Shown here: one piece after another, positions 27,446 to 36,669 of the stretch
How positions within the stretch are numbered: position 1 is the stretch's first letter
How the letters are laid out: the number at the start of each line of letters is the position of its first letter
Assembly: GCF_019972115.1 (NCBI RefSeq)
Contig: NZ_BPFJ01000001.1
Coordinates: 620,001 to 684,000, forward strand
Direction of reading: 5' to 3'
DNA: 64,000 nt
Origin: Sulfurovum sp. TSL6
GTDB taxonomy: Bacteria > Campylobacterota > Campylobacteria > Campylobacterales > Sulfurovaceae
Position numbers and translations under genes: made by a program
Notes under the pieces: model-generated
The model's database searches: none
Told to the model about the DNA's origin: nothing
Seen by the model: the letters and a program-made list of their open reading frames with translations, nothing else

Positions 27446-27454
27446 GGGGGGGGG
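27446..27454 (+). repeat. Nine-G homopolymer tract overlapping the MipA ribosome-binding site
   Basis: AAGA is followed by nine consecutive G and then AAAAGA directly before the ATG at 27461. The tract is the only possible Shine-Dalgarno sequence for the gene. Poly-G tracts of this length are classic slipped-strand phase-variation sites in Campylobacterota, usually inside genes or in promoters. Confidence 0.7.
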
Positions 27455-27460
27455 AAAAGA

Positions 27461-28741
27461 ATGAAATATTTTATAACATTTACAATCTTCAGCGTTCTTT
27501 TACTTGCCAAAAATGAATATAATGATATGACATGGGGTACAGGAATTGTAGCTAGGAGTGCCGCTATCCCCTATTATGACCCTGTCGTGACAGACAATAC
27601 TCTCAATGACTTTGTTCCTCTATTTTATTATGAAGATGATTATATTTATCTGCATGGGGTGACCTATGGTGTCAAGCTCTATGATATGGATAACTGGCAG
27701 TTCTCTGCTTTGGGTCGTGTTCGCTTCCTGAACATTCCCCAAGAGTATCAGAATGAAGTACAGGGAGATACCATGGATTATGGTTTAAGAGCCCGATACT
27801 TTCTCCATAACAATCGCTATATCGACCTTGAAGTGATGGAGAATCCTGATAAAAGTACCCATGCCAATCTTACATACTCTGCTAATATTAAATATGATGA
27901 TCTCTACTTTGAACCGCATGCCACATTGCGAGTCAAAGATGCAGCATTCAATACCCAATACTATGGTCGAGACAAAGAGGAGATTAAGGAAGATATTGAC
28001 TTTTCTGCAGGTCTAGACTTGAAATACCATGTCTGGTCCAATTTCTACCTCATGGGAAGTGCCGATATTAATTGGTTTGGCAATAATGTTCAAAAGTCAT
28101 CAATTATTGATGATGATTACGAATACACTCTGATGGCTGGTTTTGGTCTCCTTAACGACAAAAACAAAAAGTTCTTCGATGTCAATGGTATGAAACCATA
28201 TATCCGTCTGGCACATGGATGGGCTACGCCATCAGATTTAGAGGACATTTTGATTGGTAATATAGAATCCGATGACTATAACAATCAATCTACCTCTGTC
28301 TTTTATGGACATCCCCTTTCAAAAACGTTCTTTAATTTGCCTATAGAGGTCTATCTTAGTCCAGGATTTGCTTACCATTACTCTTCAGAAGTACAAGAGA
28401 GCTCTCTGGAGTATATTTTGGGGTTTAAACTCTACTATACACTCCCCCTCCCCAATATTGATATGAGACTGGGATTGGCTGAGGGTGTTTCCTATATGGA
28501 TGAAGTCATCTATATAGAAAAGTCAGAGATAGAAGAAAAAGGACTTAAGCCGAGCAGTTTGACATTCTATTTAGATGTGAGTGTCGATTTCAATCTTGGC
28601 TTCCTCCATGACAATCTTGAACCGCTCTGGATCGGTGCAGCGGTACACCACCGTAGTTCCGGATTTGAAGAGGTATCCCTCTTTGGCCGTATCAAAAGTG
28701 GTAGTAATTATAATACTGTTTATCTGCAGTGGCATTTCTAA
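27461..28741 (+). CDS. MipA/OmpV-family outer-membrane protein
   Basis: The 426-residue protein has a short signal (KYFITFTIFSVLLLA) and a beta-barrel pattern of alternating aromatic and polar strands. The MipA/OmpV start DMTWGTGIVARSAAIPYYD, the YLHGVTYGVKLYDMDNWQFSALGRVRF region and the terminal aromatic residue after a strand (NYNTVYLQWHF) support the call. Family members are outer-membrane barrels tied to peptidoglycan enzyme complexes or to metal and stress response. Its length is greater than the usual 250-300 residues. It may be phase-variable through the G tract. Confidence 0.75.
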   Translation: MKYFITFTIFSVLLLAKNEYNDMTWGTGIVARSAAIPYYDPVVTDNTLNDFVPLFYYEDDYIYLHGVTYGVKLYDMDNWQFSALGRVRFLNIPQEYQNEVQGDTMDYGLRARYFLHNNRYIDLEVMENPDKSTHANLTYSANIKYDDLYFEPHATLRVKDAAFNTQYYGRDKEEIKEDIDFSAGLDLKYHVWSNFYLMGSADINWFGNNVQKSSIIDDDYEYTLMAGFGLLNDKNKKFFDVNGMKPYIRLAHGWATPSDLEDILIGNIESDDYNNQSTSVFYGHPLSKTFFNLPIEVYLSPGFAYHYSSEVQESSLEYILGFKLYYTLPLPNIDMRLGLAEGVSYMDEVIYIEKSEIEEKGLKPSSLTFYLDVSVDFNLGFLHDNLEPLWIGAAVHHRSSGFEEVSLFGRIKSGSNYNTVYLQWHF

Positions 28742-28785
28742 CTGAACATTAGAGTATGAAGAGAAATTTAATGCTCTCAAGATAA

Positions 28786-29874
28786 GATTTTGTTTTTAAG
28801 TTACATAGGCAGTGCACACTTTTACTGCTATTATTTTATCTACTAAGTACACTGTGTTTAGCTAAAGATGTATACTACGATCTCACTATAGACTATCAAA
28901 CTGTTAACTTTACAGGAAAAGATGTAGAAGCCTTGACCATTAATGGAGGTATTCCTGGTCCAACCATTAAAGCGGAAGAAGGTGATTGGGTTAACATTAA
29001 AGTATCAAATAACATGGATGTAAACACCTCTATCCATTGGCATGGTATTCTGTTTCCAGGGCGTAATGATCAAGATGGTGTCCCAAACCTCACTACACCT
29101 CCTATTAAAGCCCATGGCTCGCTTAAATTCCGTTTTCCTCTGAAAGAGTTTGACTCCATCACTGGACAAAGTATTAAAGGTGTTGTAAATCAGCATCACA
29201 TAGTCATAGGAAATATTCATCTATTTGAATCTTTAGATATAGACACAAAAAAACTGAAAGAGAGAGCAGAATCATTCAGAGAAGATGGTGCTACCGTAGT
29301 ACTTGTCGCTGTAGATAATGAAATTACCGGTCTCATTGCTGTGGCCGACCCTATAAAAGAGACAACGAAAGATGCCATAGATGCACTGCATCATGATGGA
29401 CTGAAAGTAGTGATGATGACTGTTGACAACCGCAAATGCCTTAGCGAGTAAACTTGGCATTGATGAAGTACATGCAGATGTACTTCCTGAAGACAAAGCC
29501 AATATCATCAAAAGGCTTCAAGACAAAGATGAAATCGTCGCTATGGTCGGAGACGGTATCAATGATGCCCCTGCCCTGGCACAGTCTCATGTAGGTATCG
29601 CAATGGGAACAGGAACGGATGTGGCTATGGAGAGTGCGGGAATTACACTTATCAAGGGTGATCTTAGAGGTATTATTAAAGCGGTTCATCTCAGCCGTGC
29701 TACAATGAAAAATATTCGACAAAATCTCTTTTTTGCCTTTATTTATAATAGTTTAGGTGTACCTGTTGCAGCCGGTGTACTCTACTCTCCCCTATGATCG
29801 CTGCTACAGCAATGAGTTTCTCTTCGGTATCGGTGATCATGAATGCATTGAGATTAAAGAACAAAACACTCTGA
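28786..29874 (+). pseudogene. Decayed chimera: multicopper oxidase N-terminus fused to CopA-type Cu+ ATPase C-terminus
   Basis: From 28786 the frame encodes a signal-like LLLLLFYLLSTLCLA without an ATG, then a multicopper oxidase N-terminus (INGGIPGPTIKAEEGDWV; copper ligands in SIHWHGILFPG). Near 29145 it switches to the N domain of a P1B Cu ATPase (FDSITGQSIKGVV; IAVADPIKE). A frameshift near 29435 moves the ATPase to another frame ([16 protein letters not shown]; the hinge motif [14 protein letters not shown]). A third break near 29790 drops part of the last helices before [20 protein letters not shown] and a stop at 29872-29874. The ATPase phosphorylation site, metal-binding domain and A domain are gone. 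It is clearly non-functional as either enzyme. Confidence 0.88.
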
Positions 29875-29996
29875 ACAGTCTATTTTGAAGGCCAAGATCA
29901 TTGATTTATAAAATAAGCTACACGTAGACTGCACACATCTGGACTAATATAAGACAATAAAATTACATACTATATGAGTATTAAAAAGGATTAAGA

Positions 29997-30584
29997 ATGA
30001 CACACACATTAATGGACTTGCCTTTTGATGAGAATGCATTGGAGCCGCATATTTCAAAAGAAACACTTCAATACCATCATGGTAAACACCATGCTGGATA
30101 TATAAATAAACTCAATGATCTGATAGAAGGTACGGTGTATGCGGACGCGAAGCTTGAAGAGATTGTGAAAAAAGCCGATGGTGGTATATTTAACAATGGT
30201 GCACAGGTCTATAACCATAATTTTTATTGGAATAGCATGAGCGAAAAAGTAACCTCCCCCTCTAAAGAACTGTTAGCCATAATTGAACGTGATTTTACCT
30301 CTATGGAAGCATTTAAAAAGAAATTTTTAGAAATGGCCGCAGGTCTTTTTGGTTCTGGTTGGGTATGGCTGAGTATAAATGACTCAGGTACTTTAGTCAT
30401 AGAATCATTTTCCAATGCCGGTAATCCCCTTCTTTTGAATCATACACCTTTGCTCACTTGTGATGTATGGGAGCATGCCTACTATATAGACTATAGAAAT
30501 GCCAGAGCTGATTATCTTCAAAAATGGTGGGAGCTTGTGAACTGGGATTTTGTTTCTGATAACCTGGAAGCATGTTCACAATAG
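29997..30584 (+). CDS. sodB: Iron superoxide dismutase SodB
   Basis: The 195-residue protein has the Fe/Mn-SOD signatures: LEPHISKETLQYHHGKHHAG, VYNHNFYWNSM, and the metal-site DVWEHAYYIDYRNARADYL. AGLFGSGWVWL and the residues around the outer sphere resemble the Fe type. It is cytoplasmic and protects [Fe-S] enzymes, which abound in the following genes. An AAAAAGGATTAAGA site precedes the ATG. Confidence 0.95.
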   Translation: MTHTLMDLPFDENALEPHISKETLQYHHGKHHAGYINKLNDLIEGTVYADAKLEEIVKKADGGIFNNGAQVYNHNFYWNSMSEKVTSPSKELLAIIERDFTSMEAFKKKFLEMAAGLFGSGWVWLSINDSGTLVIESFSNAGNPLLLNHTPLLTCDVWEHAYYIDYRNARADYLQKWWELVNWDFVSDNLEACSQ

Positions 30585-30635
30585 TATTACAGATAGTAGT
30601 ATATACAGAACATTCTGACATCTAAAGGAGCTATC

Positions 30636-30935
30636 ATGAAAACATCAAGAAGAGATTTTTTTAGATTTATCTCTGCACTTGGTTTGGTGAGTTTTGTGAC
30701 TACACCGCTCAGTGCTAAAACAGCTAAAAATATCGTCAAATATCAATCCACACCAAAAGATGGCAATTCGTGTAAGACATGTATGCACTTTATCCCTGAA
30801 ACTAATGAATGTAAAACAGTGGAAGGAAGTATTGATCCCAATGGCTGGTGTATCATTTACTTCAAAGATCCTAACTATAAAGAAGTAACAATAGAAGATG
30901 ATAAACAGACAAATGATAACAATAAAACAATTTGA
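30636..30935 (+). CDS. Tat-exported high-potential iron-sulfur protein (HiPIP)
   Basis: This 99-residue precursor has a twin-arginine signal (SRRDFFRFISALGLVSFV). The mature part holds the four HiPIP cysteines in the family order CKTCMHF, then NECKTVEG, then NGWCIIYF. HiPIPs are soluble periplasmic one-electron carriers. It lies between sodB and the oxidoreductase fusion gene, 50 bases before the latter. The acidic, Asn-rich tail is unusual. Confidence 0.9.
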   Translation: MKTSRRDFFRFISALGLVSFVTTPLSAKTAKNIVKYQSTPKDGNSCKTCMHFIPETNECKTVEGSIDPNGWCIIYFKDPNYKEVTIEDDKQTNDNNKTI

Positions 30936-30985
30936 TCTTGTTATTAGATAGTTAGCCACTATGCTTGTAGGTAGGAGCTTATAGT

Positions 30986-33529
30986 ATGACCTTAGAACAA
31001 TTGAAGCAGTTTAATGGACAAAATCAACAAAAAGCGTATATTGCCTACAAAGGAAATGTCTATGATGTAACCAGCAGCCCATTATGGGAGAATGGAACAC
31101 ATCAAAATATGCATGAAGCGGGTGTTGATCTCACGGATGCACTAGCAAGTGCACCCCATGCTGAAGAGGTCTTTGCGAAGTTTGAGGTTGTAGATACGCT
31201 TGATGAGAATGATCGTAATGATGAAAATGATCATGATCGAAATGATGAAAACAGAAGAGATTGGGTTCGCTGGTATCGTAAATACCATCCCCATCCGATG
31301 CTGGTTCATTTTCCTATTGCACTACACCTCTTTGCATCCGGTCTGAACCTTATTTTTTTATTTCAACCTAATCCTTCTTTTGCTACAGCAGTTTTTTACA
31401 CTTTTTTTGTCTCCACTGTATTGGGTATATTTACGATGCTTTCGGGAATATTAAGTTGGTGGATCAATTATCAATTGGCCTTGAACCATATTTTGGTCAA
31501 GAAACTAATATTCTCTGTAATTACCCTCATTCTTGGTATTATCGGTATTACGATCTATCTTAATAATCCTAATGTTGTCTACTTAACGACACTGCCGAGT
31601 ATATTTTATCATGGAACTATATTTCTTACAGGAATTACAGTGATAGTATTGGGATATTATGGAGGTAAACTTACATGGCCAGATACTAAGAAAGATACTA
31701 TGTCAGATACCGAGAAAGAGACCAAAAACGATATCAAGAAAGAGACTATGAGTGTATCGATGAAAGAGCTAACAATACCGTTTCAGTCAACGATTTCAAC
31801 ACCACCCGTTGCTTTACCGAAAGATGAAGAAGTGAACGTACATGGTGAGAGTCACAGTATCTCTATTCTCATCGGAGGAGCCGCAGGTACAGGGATCCAA
31901 ACACTGGAAAATATTTTAAGTGCTGCATTTAAACGTAGCGGTTATTTTGTTTTCTCTACCAAGGAGTATATGTCAAGAGTACGAGGCGGAAGTAACACCA
32001 CGCTGCTTCGTCTCTCAGATACACCACTTATTGCTCCATGTTGGCATGTTGACCTTTTTATAGCCCTGGATGCCGATGCACTGTCTCATGTGCAGGAGCG
32101 CTTAAAGGATGATACTATCGTTTTGGCAGATGAAAAGATTAGCCACGAACAGATACCTCTTACAAGTATACCTATGATCAACACAGCCAAAGAACTTGGA
32201 AACAAAAATTATGCCAATTCGTATGCCGCTGGTGTGCTCTTTGGTATGTTTAGCCTTGAATCATTTGCATTGTCAGAAAGTATCACTACGTTCTTTAATG
32301 AAGAAGATCGTCAAGGGAACGAAAAAGCGATGGCAGAAGGAGTAATGTATGGTAAGAACCTAAAGATCCGCCATCTTCTAAAACTTCCTGCAACGTTATC
32401 AAACTCTACCGATTCTATGCATCTAATGGATGGCTCCTCTGCTTCCGGATTCGGTTTTCTGGCGGGAGGATGCAATATGATAACGGCATATCCTATGTCT
32501 CCTTCTACAGGCGTACTGAACTTTATGGCATCGATGTCCAAAGATCTTACTCTGTTGGTTGAACAGAGTGAAGATGAGATCGCATCACTGAATATGGTGC
32601 TGGGTGGATGGTATGGCGGAGCACGGGCAATGACTTCTACTTCAGGAGGTGGTTTTGCACTTATGAGCGAAGCAATCAGTCTTTCAGGGATGAGTGAAAC
32701 GCCCGCTGTGATCTACCTCGCACAACGCCCTGGACCTGCGACAGGCTTACCTACAAGAACAGAACAGGGGGATCTGAACCTGGCCATACACAGTGGTCAT
32801 GGATTTTTTGGACGTATTGTTTTAGCCCCAGGTGATCTGCAGGAATGCATCGACTATGGCTATCTTGCTTTTGAACTCGCAGACAGGTACCAAATGCCTG
32901 TGATCTATCTTAGTGACCAATACTTGGCAGATTCTATCAGTCTGTTAAAAACGATTGATTTCGAAGCGTATGAACAAAGACGCTATGTACACACTACGGA
33001 TGCATCATATGATCGCTATGCACTCAATGATACAGGTATTACAGCACGGGGTGTACCAGGCTTTGGAGATGGGATCGTAGTTTCTACCAGTGATGAACAT
33101 GATGAGCGTGGACAGATCACTGAGAGCTACCAAATGCGTGAAAAGATGGTAGAGAAGCGGCAAAAAAAGATTGAGTTGAGCATTACTGAAGCACTTGGAC
33201 CAAAGGTCTTTGGAGAAGGAGATATCGCTCTTATAGGATGGGGGTCATCCAAGGGGGCTATCATGGAGACACTGAACGCGTTGAATGATCCCCGGCTCTT
33301 TCATGTACATTTTTTCTGGGTACATCCCCTGAATCCAGAACATCTTGCACTGCTCAAACACACTAAAGTCAATATAGTGATAGAAAACAATGTTACAGGA
33401 GAGTTTGCAGGGTTATTGAAAAGCCATGATATCAATATTGATCATCGTATTCTACTGTCCAATGGATTTAGCTTTTTTACTGACCTGTTGAAAGAAGAAT
33501 TGGAAAAAGTACTAAAGGATATAAAATGA
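30986..33529 (+). CDS. Fusion: cytochrome b5-like domain + DUF2231-like membrane domain + 2-oxoacid:acceptor oxidoreductase gamma-alpha chain
   Basis: The 847-residue frame is unbroken. Residues 1-72 form a cytochrome b5-like haem domain (AYIAYKGNVYDVTSSPLW; His39, His43). An Asp/Asn linker (73-92) follows, then a DUF2231-like domain (93-232) with HPHPMLVHFPIALHLF and four membrane helices. A charged linker (233-287) joins the gamma domain (about 290-465; GGAAGTGIQTLENIL, SRVRGGSNTTLLR) and the alpha domain (480-847; AYPMSPSTGVLNFM; STSGGGFALMSEAISLSG) of a KorA-type 2-oxoacid:ferredoxin oxidoreductase. The last four bases overlap korB. The gamma-alpha fusion alone is known; joining it to a haem-membrane module is unusual. 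The linker between 233 and 287 has several Met codons, so internal initiation is possible. Confidence 0.85.
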   Translation: MTLEQLKQFNGQNQQKAYIAYKGNVYDVTSSPLWENGTHQNMHEAGVDLTDALASAPHAEEVFAKFEVVDTLDENDRNDENDHDRNDENRRDWVRWYRKYHPHPMLVHFPIALHLFASGLNLIFLFQPNPSFATAVFYTFFVSTVLGIFTMLSGILSWWINYQLALNHILVKKLIFSVITLILGIIGITIYLNNPNVVYLTTLPSIFYHGTIFLTGITVIVLGYYGGKLTWPDTKKDTMSDTEKETKNDIKKETMSVSMKELTIPFQSTISTPPVALPKDEEVNVHGESHSISILIGGAAGTGIQTLENILSAAFKRSGYFVFSTKEYMSRVRGGSNTTLLRLSDTPLIAPCWHVDLFIALDADALSHVQERLKDDTIVLADEKISHEQIPLTSIPMINTAKELGNKNYANSYAAGVLFGMFSLESFALSESITTFFNEEDRQGNEKAMAEGVMYGKNLKIRHLLKLPATLSNSTDSMHLMDGSSASGFGFLAGGCNMITAYPMSPSTGVLNFMASMSKDLTLLVEQSEDEIASLNMVLGGWYGGARAMTSTSGGGFALMSEAISLSGMSETPAVIYLAQRPGPATGLPTRTEQGDLNLAIHSGHGFFGRIVLAPGDLQECIDYGYLAFELADRYQMPVIYLSDQYLADSISLLKTIDFEAYEQRRYVHTTDASYDRYALNDTGITARGVPGFGDGIVVSTSDEHDERGQITESYQMREKMVEKRQKKIELSITEALGPKVFGEGDIALIGWGSSKGAIMETLNALNDPRLFHVHFFWVHPLNPEHLALLKHTKVNIVIENNVTGEFAGLLKSHDINIDHRILLSNGFSFFTDLLKEELEKVLKDIK

Positions 33530-34371
33530 AACATCCGCTTGATAGAACAAACATAGACAATGCATGGTGTCCCGGATGCGGGAACTTCGGAATACTGAAA
33601 ATGATTGAAGAAGTATTGACGGAACTTGAATGTGATGCTAAAAATACCGTCATCGTTTCAGGTATTGGGCAAGCTGCAAAGATACCTTACTATATAGATA
33701 CACATATGTTCTGTGGACTTCATGGCCGAGCACTTCCCGTAGCTACAGCGCTAAAAGCTTCCAATCCTGCACTCAATGTCATAGCAGAAGGCGGAGATGG
33801 AGATATGTATGGTGAAGGGGGAAACCATTTTATACATACCATCAGGCGCAACCCTGATATCGTACATATCGTACACAACAATATGGTCTATGGGCTTACA
33901 AAAGGTCAGGCCTCACCCACAAGCCAAACAGGTTTTAAAACCCCTGTACAGGTAAAGGGTGTCACTAATGAACCATTTAATCCCATTTCAGTTGCTTTAG
34001 CACTCAAGGCCGGTTTTGTGTCACGTGTCAATATCGGTAATCTTGCCCATGCCAAAACGGTGCTCAAAGAAGCATTTTTACACAAAGGGTATGCCTTGGT
34101 AGATGTTTTTCAACCTTGTGTGGTCTTTAACAAGGTCAACACATATAAATGGTTCAATGAAAACACCTATGAACTGGATAGCACCTATGAGAAGAACAGC
34201 CTATCCTCAGCCATGCAAAAAGCACTTGAAAATGACCCCATACCTATTGGTATTTTTTACCAGGATGAGCATACAACATTTGAAGAGCATATCAGGGGAA
34301 ATGAAAACAATCCACTGGTAACTCTTACTCATGATGTAAAAAAATTACAGGAATTATTTGATTCCTATTGA
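33526..34371 (+). CDS. korB: 2-oxoacid:ferredoxin oxidoreductase beta subunit (KorB type)
   Basis: The 281-residue protein has the [4Fe-4S] start WCPGCGNFGILKM and the TPP-binding region GGDGDMYGEGGNHFI. MVYGLTKGQASPTSQTGFKT is the typical KorB substrate/TPP loop, most like 2-oxoglutarate-type enzymes. It pairs with the gamma-alpha chain just upstream (4-bp overlap). Together they would decarboxylate a 2-oxoacid with CoA to give acyl-CoA and low-potential electrons, or run in reverse for CO2 fixation in a reductive TCA cycle. No KorD-like ferredoxin subunit is adjacent. Confidence 0.92.
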   Translation: MKHPLDRTNIDNAWCPGCGNFGILKMIEEVLTELECDAKNTVIVSGIGQAAKIPYYIDTHMFCGLHGRALPVATALKASNPALNVIAEGGDGDMYGEGGNHFIHTIRRNPDIVHIVHNNMVYGLTKGQASPTSQTGFKTPVQVKGVTNEPFNPISVALALKAGFVSRVNIGNLAHAKTVLKEAFLHKGYALVDVFQPCVVFNKVNTYKWFNENTYELDSTYEKNSLSSAMQKALENDPIPIGIFYQDEHTTFEEHIRGNENNPLVTLTHDVKKLQELFDSY

Positions 34372-34418
34372 AATAAAAAGGTAAATAGGATAAAATTACT
34401 CCTTATTTATAAAAATAC

Positions 34419-34447
34419 TTGACGGCACATTGTAATTGTGCTATAAC
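34419..34447 (+). promoter_or_regulatory. suf promoter with inverted repeat in its spacer
   Basis: TTGACG (34419-34424) and TATAAC (34442-34447) are 17 bases apart. The entire spacer is an imperfect palindrome: GCACA (34425-34429) and TGTGC (34437-34441) with a T-A step inside. An operator in this place would block RNA polymerase, so an [Fe-S]- or Fe-sensing repressor is a good guess. The regulator is not in the window. Confidence 0.65.
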
Positions 34448-34483
34448 GTGTAACTAAAATAATGATCTATATAAGGATTTTAA

Positions 34484-35923
34484 ATGGCAAATGAAGGATT
34501 AGATAAAGCTGTCTCAGGTGAGTATGCACTCGGCTTTGAGATAGATATCGAAACCGAAACTGTACCACCGGGACTTTCAGAAGAGACTATCGCATTTATC
34601 TCAAAGAAAAAAAATGAGCCTGAATGGATGTTAGAGCTTCGTCTCAAAGCACTGAAGAAATGGGAAACCATGACTGAACCACACTGGGCTAAACTTGACT
34701 ATGAGCCTATAGATTACCAATCTATCTCATACTATTCAGCACCTAAAGAAGGTATTGACAGTTTAGATGAAGTTGATCCGAAAATTTTGGAAGCCTATGA
34801 GAAGTTAGGTATCTCTTTAGAAGAGCAAAAACAACTTGCAGGTGTCAAAGTGGCTGTAGATGCTGTGGTTGACTCAGTCTCAGTTAAAACAACCTATGCA
34901 GAAGAGCTTGCTGAACATGGTGTTATCTTCTGTTCGATTTCAGAAGCGATAGAGCGTCACCCAGAGCTCATTAAAAAATATATGTTCTCTGTCGTACCAA
35001 TGGCAGATAACTACTTTGCAGCACTTAACTCTGCAGTATTTACAGATGGTACCTTTGTGTACATCCCTAAAGGTGTACGTTGTCCTATGGAGCTTAGTAC
35101 TTACTTTAGGATCAATGCGATGAATACAGGACAATTTGAACGTACACTTATCGTGGCAGATGAAGGATCATACGTTAGTTATAATGAAGGGTGTTCTGCT
35201 CCAACACGTGATGAGCACCAACTTCACGCAGCTGTCGTTGAACTTGTTGCGATGAAAGATGCAGAGATCAAGTACTCTACGATCCAAAACTGGTTTCCAG
35301 GAGATGAAAATGGAAAAGGCGGGATCTACAACTTCGTTACCAAAAGAGGTATCTGTGAAGGAGATAACTCCAAGATCTCATGGACACAGGTAGAGACCGG
35401 TTCAGCTATTACATGGAAGTATCCGTCATGTATCTTAAAAGGTGATAACTCTGTGGGTGAATTCTACTCAGTAGCAGTCACTACCCTGGCCCAGCAGGCT
35501 GATACAGGTACAAAGATGATACATATCGGTAAAAATACCTCTTCAACCATCATCTCTAAAGGTATCTCTGCAATGAAGGGTCAAAATACCTATAGAGGAT
35601 TAGTGAAGATAGGTGCCAATGCTACAGGTGCAAGAAACTACTCTGAGTGTGATTCCCTGCTCATTGGTTCTAATTGTGGGGCACATACTTTCCCTTATCT
35701 TGAATCAAAAGATACCCAGGGACAAGTAGAACACGAGGCAACGACATCAAAGATCAGTGACGAACAACTCTTTTACCTCCGTCAAAGAGGTATCAATGAA
35801 GAAGATGCTGTGAGTATGATTGTTCACGGTTTCTGTAAACAAGTCTTTAGCCAACTCCCTATGGAGTATGCAGTAGAAGCAAAAGCATTATTAGAATTAA
35901 CATTAGAAGGAAGTGTAGGATGA
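34484..35923 (+). CDS. sufB: Fe-S cluster assembly scaffold SufB
   Basis: The 479-residue protein matches full-length SufB: the N-terminal [16 protein letters not shown], the [21 protein letters not shown] strand, the core Cys/His residues ([22 protein letters not shown]), the [21 protein letters not shown] helix-turn, and [20 protein letters not shown] before the last helix. With SufC and SufD it builds [4Fe-4S] clusters. It is first in sufBCDE-T; its stop overlaps sufC by four bases. Confidence 0.97.
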   Translation: MANEGLDKAVSGEYALGFEIDIETETVPPGLSEETIAFISKKKNEPEWMLELRLKALKKWETMTEPHWAKLDYEPIDYQSISYYSAPKEGIDSLDEVDPKILEAYEKLGISLEEQKQLAGVKVAVDAVVDSVSVKTTYAEELAEHGVIFCSISEAIERHPELIKKYMFSVVPMADNYFAALNSAVFTDGTFVYIPKGVRCPMELSTYFRINAMNTGQFERTLIVADEGSYVSYNEGCSAPTRDEHQLHAAVVELVAMKDAEIKYSTIQNWFPGDENGKGGIYNFVTKRGICEGDNSKISWTQVETGSAITWKYPSCILKGDNSVGEFYSVAVTTLAQQADTGTKMIHIGKNTSSTIISKGISAMKGQNTYRGLVKIGANATGARNYSECDSLLIGSNCGAHTFPYLESKDTQGQVEHEATTSKISDEQLFYLRQRGINEEDAVSMIVHGFCKQVFSQLPMEYAVEAKALLELTLEGSVG

Positions 35924-36669
35924 GTATTATGAAAATTGAGAATTTAGAAGCAAAAATAGGTGATAAGCAGATTTTAAAAGGTTTAAATCTAGAGCTGGAA
36001 CCAGGGAAGGTCCATGCGATCATGGGACCCAACGGTGCTGGTAAATCTACGCTTTCAAAAGCACTGGTAGGACACTATGACATTGAATTACTTGGTGGAA
36101 ACATTATCTACAAAGGCAAAAATATCAATGAAATGGAAGCTGAAGAGAGAGCTTTAGAGGGACTATTCCTTTCCTTTCAACACCCAGTAGAGATTCCGGG
36201 CGTTAACAATGCCTATTTCTTAAGAACGGCACTCAATGCTAAGCGTAAACATGAAGGTAAAGAAGAACTGAATTCAGCTGAGTTCTTGCGTCTTATGAGA
36301 GACCATTTAGAGATGCTTGGCATGAAGTCAGATATGATCAGCCGTTCACTCAATGAAGGTTTCTCAGGTGGTGAAAAGAAGCGTAATGAAATTCTTCAAA
36401 TGCTTATCCTTGAGCCAGATGTCATTATTCTTGATGAGATTGACTCTGGGTTGGATATCGATGCGCTAAGAGCTGTATCTGAAGGGATTAACAAGATGAA
36501 AGATGGTAAACGTTCATTCTTGGTTATCACGCACTATAGTCGTATTCTTGACTACATTGAACCAGACTACATCCATGTACTTAAAGATGGAAGAGTGATC
36601 AAAACAGCAGGACCAGAGCTTGTAGCACAGCTCGAAGATACCGGATATGACGCTATAGAGGAAGAATAA
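35920..36669 (+). CDS. sufC: Fe-S cluster assembly ATPase SufC
   Basis: This 249-residue ABC-type ATPase has the Walker A motif [14 protein letters not shown], the Q-loop [12 protein letters not shown], the signature [14 protein letters not shown] and Walker [15 protein letters not shown], with the EIDSGLD form typical of SufC. It energises the SufBD scaffold. It overlaps sufB by four bases and abuts sufD. Confidence 0.97.
   Translation: MSIMKIENLEAKIGDKQILKGLNLELEPGKVHAIMGPNGAGKSTLSKALVGHYDIELLGGNIIYKGKNINEMEAEERALEGLFLSFQHPVEIPGVNNAYFLRTALNAKRKHEGKEELNSAEFLRLMRDHLEMLGMKSDMISRSLNEGFSGGEKKRNEILQMLILEPDVIILDEIDSGLDIDALRAVSEGINKMKDGKRSFLVITHYSRILDYIEPDYIHVLKDGRVIKTAGPELVAQLEDTGYDAIEEE

Noticed and set aside
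34376-34416. Imperfect hairpin after korB as a terminator
   Set aside because: Stem has a bulge and the T run is interrupted; not convincing, so read-through into suf remains possible.
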